Below are positions 63,392 through 64,000 of a stretch of DNA of 64,000 nt, in pieces (within the stretch, counting starts at the first letter, position 1; each line of letters opens with the position of its first letter). The notes beneath the pieces were generated by a model, which saw only the letters and a list, made by a program, of their open reading frames with translations, ran no database searches and was not told the origin of the DNA. The position numbers were made by a program, and so were the translations under genes. Origin of the DNA: Bacteroidia bacterium (GTDB lineage: Bacteria > Bacteroidota > Bacteroidia > Flavobacteriales > Flavobacteriaceae); contig JAUIDI010000005.1 of NCBI GenBank assembly GCA_030428705.1, positions 1 through 64,000 on the forward strand. Reading direction: 5' to 3'.

Positions 63392-64000
63392 TTATTTATC
63401 CCAGTTTTGCAATCGGTCAAGATAGAGGTAACTTTCAACAAATTCCCTGTGTTCTCGACTGGTCATTTTTTCCAATAAATTCAAAGCTGAAATGTAGCTG
63501 GCCATGTTCCCGTTCGACGAACTGAACTTACCATCTTCCACAAAGGTTACCAAACTGTCGTTCTGTACTTTTAAATTCGGATAGTCTTTTTGCAACTGCT
63601 CGCCGCCGCCGATCCAGGTCACGATTTTGTGACCGTCCGCAATCCCGGATTTCCCGATCAATTGTGCGCCTGCGCAATTGCTTACGGTATATCGGGTCTC
63701 TTTGTTCTTTTCCGTGATAAAAGCTATGATCTTTTCGTTGTTGACCTGTGCGCTCATATCATAGGCACTTGGTACGAATAGCGCCGTTAATTCGGGACAG
63801 TTCTCAAAAGTGTAGTCGGGAACAAAATGCATTCCTTCCTCGGTCGTTATTGGGTTTTCAGTTTCCGCTATTGACACGACATTGAACAGTTGTTCTCCGT
63901 CAACCGTGAGTTTTGCAAAGACGTCGGAAGTTGCAATGACCTCACCTTGTAAAACTCCATTATACATCAAAAGCCCAATAGTTCGTAGTTCCGGCTTGAA
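63392..64000 (-). CDS. DJ-1/PfpI family protein, 5' end beyond the window
   Basis: The visible part is 202 residues; the reading frame is still open at 64000, with in-frame residues reading ELRTIGLLMYNG, the usual first strand of a PfpI domain. The start therefore lies past the window, probably only a few codons away or after a signal peptide. The nucleophile elbow is TVSNCAGAQLIG, with Cys in the expected place. GKSGIADGHKIVTW and the NGNMASYISALNLLEKM segment complete the domain. Members are proteases, amidases or transcriptional regulators; no helix-turn-helix is seen, so it is an enzyme or chaperone-like form. Confidence 0.88.
   Translation of the reverse strand, partial: FKPELRTIGLLMYNGVLQGEVIATSDVFAKLTVDGEQLFNVVSIAETENPITTEEGMHFVPDYTFENCPELTALFVPSAYDMSAQVNNEKIIAFITEKNKETRYTVSNCAGAQLIGKSGIADGHKIVTWIGGGEQLQKDYPNLKVQNDSLVTFVEDGKFSSSNGNMASYISALNLLEKMTSREHREFVESYLYLDRLQNWDK

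Noticed and set aside
1-64000. CRISPR arrays, prophage, integrases or insertion sequences
   Set aside because: No spaced direct repeats of CRISPR size, no transposase or integrase frame and no target-site duplications were seen.

Overview
The window looks like chromosomal DNA of a marine or environmental member of the Flavobacteriaceae (Bacteroidota). The evidence is a SusC/SusD pair, the gliding and type IX secretion genes gldJ and porV, a PafA-type alkaline phosphatase, a DUF6747 small protein, lipoproteins with short Bacteroidota-style lipoboxes, starts without Shine-Dalgarno sequences, and several -7 boxes of the Bacteroidota form TAnnTTTG. No phage, transposase, integrase or CRISPR array was seen.

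Layout. 1-140: the 3' part of a 5S rRNA and the terminator of an rRNA operon. 226-1818: an orphan type I sulfatase lipoprotein. 1831-10840: a nitrogen block with glutamate synthase (gltD, gltB), an acyl-CoA dehydrogenase and a glutamate-type dehydrogenase with an unusual structured leader. 10903-15571: a NhaD Na+/H+ antiporter, then an ExbB-ExbD-TonB-like energy transduction operon that runs into folC, followed by tRNA-Val(TAC). 16516-25079: SusC, SusD and a very large FG-GAP/ASPIC lipoprotein. Facing them on the minus strand (29533-25401) are an exported beta-propeller protein, a PfkB sugar kinase and a membrane-bound TPR/AraC regulator. tRNA-Val(GAC) follows. 30052-35465: a two-gene CusA/CusB-like metal efflux operon. 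35469-40791: murF, a DUF6747 gene, gldJ and porV. 40870-44213: cytidine deaminase, pyruvate dehydrogenase E1 alpha and E2. 44328-49458: M28 peptidase, SDR, a small membrane protein, penicillin acylase and a GNAT. 49528-54185: SprT-like protein, mannose-1-phosphate guanylyltransferase, DUF389 membrane protein and an MlaEF-type ABC pair. 54298-56765: PafA phosphatase and glutamate racemase. 57027-61172: a PhyH oxygenase, folA, a 2TM protein, a class V aminotransferase, a stand-alone CBM48 protein and thyA. 61341-64000: a lipoprotein, DinB, Crp/Fnr and a DJ-1/PfpI gene cut by the window end.

How the genes work together. ExbB/ExbD/TonB would energise outer-membrane SusC. GltBD and the glutamate dehydrogenase are the two routes linking ammonium and glutamate. 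FolC, DHFR and ThyA belong to folate-dependent dTMP synthesis. MurF and MurI serve peptidoglycan. GldJ and PorV serve gliding and type IX secretion.

Most interesting points: a glutamate dehydrogenase leader with two tiny reading frames and two hairpins; the absence of porU between gldJ and porV, where it usually lies; the SusCD/FG-GAP locus with a facing kinase/propeller/TPR-AraC gene set and no glycan-degrading enzyme; an array of eight heptamers; a CusA homologue with about four extra membrane helices; and a 14-bp perfect inverted repeat closing a gene-poor stretch ahead of susC.
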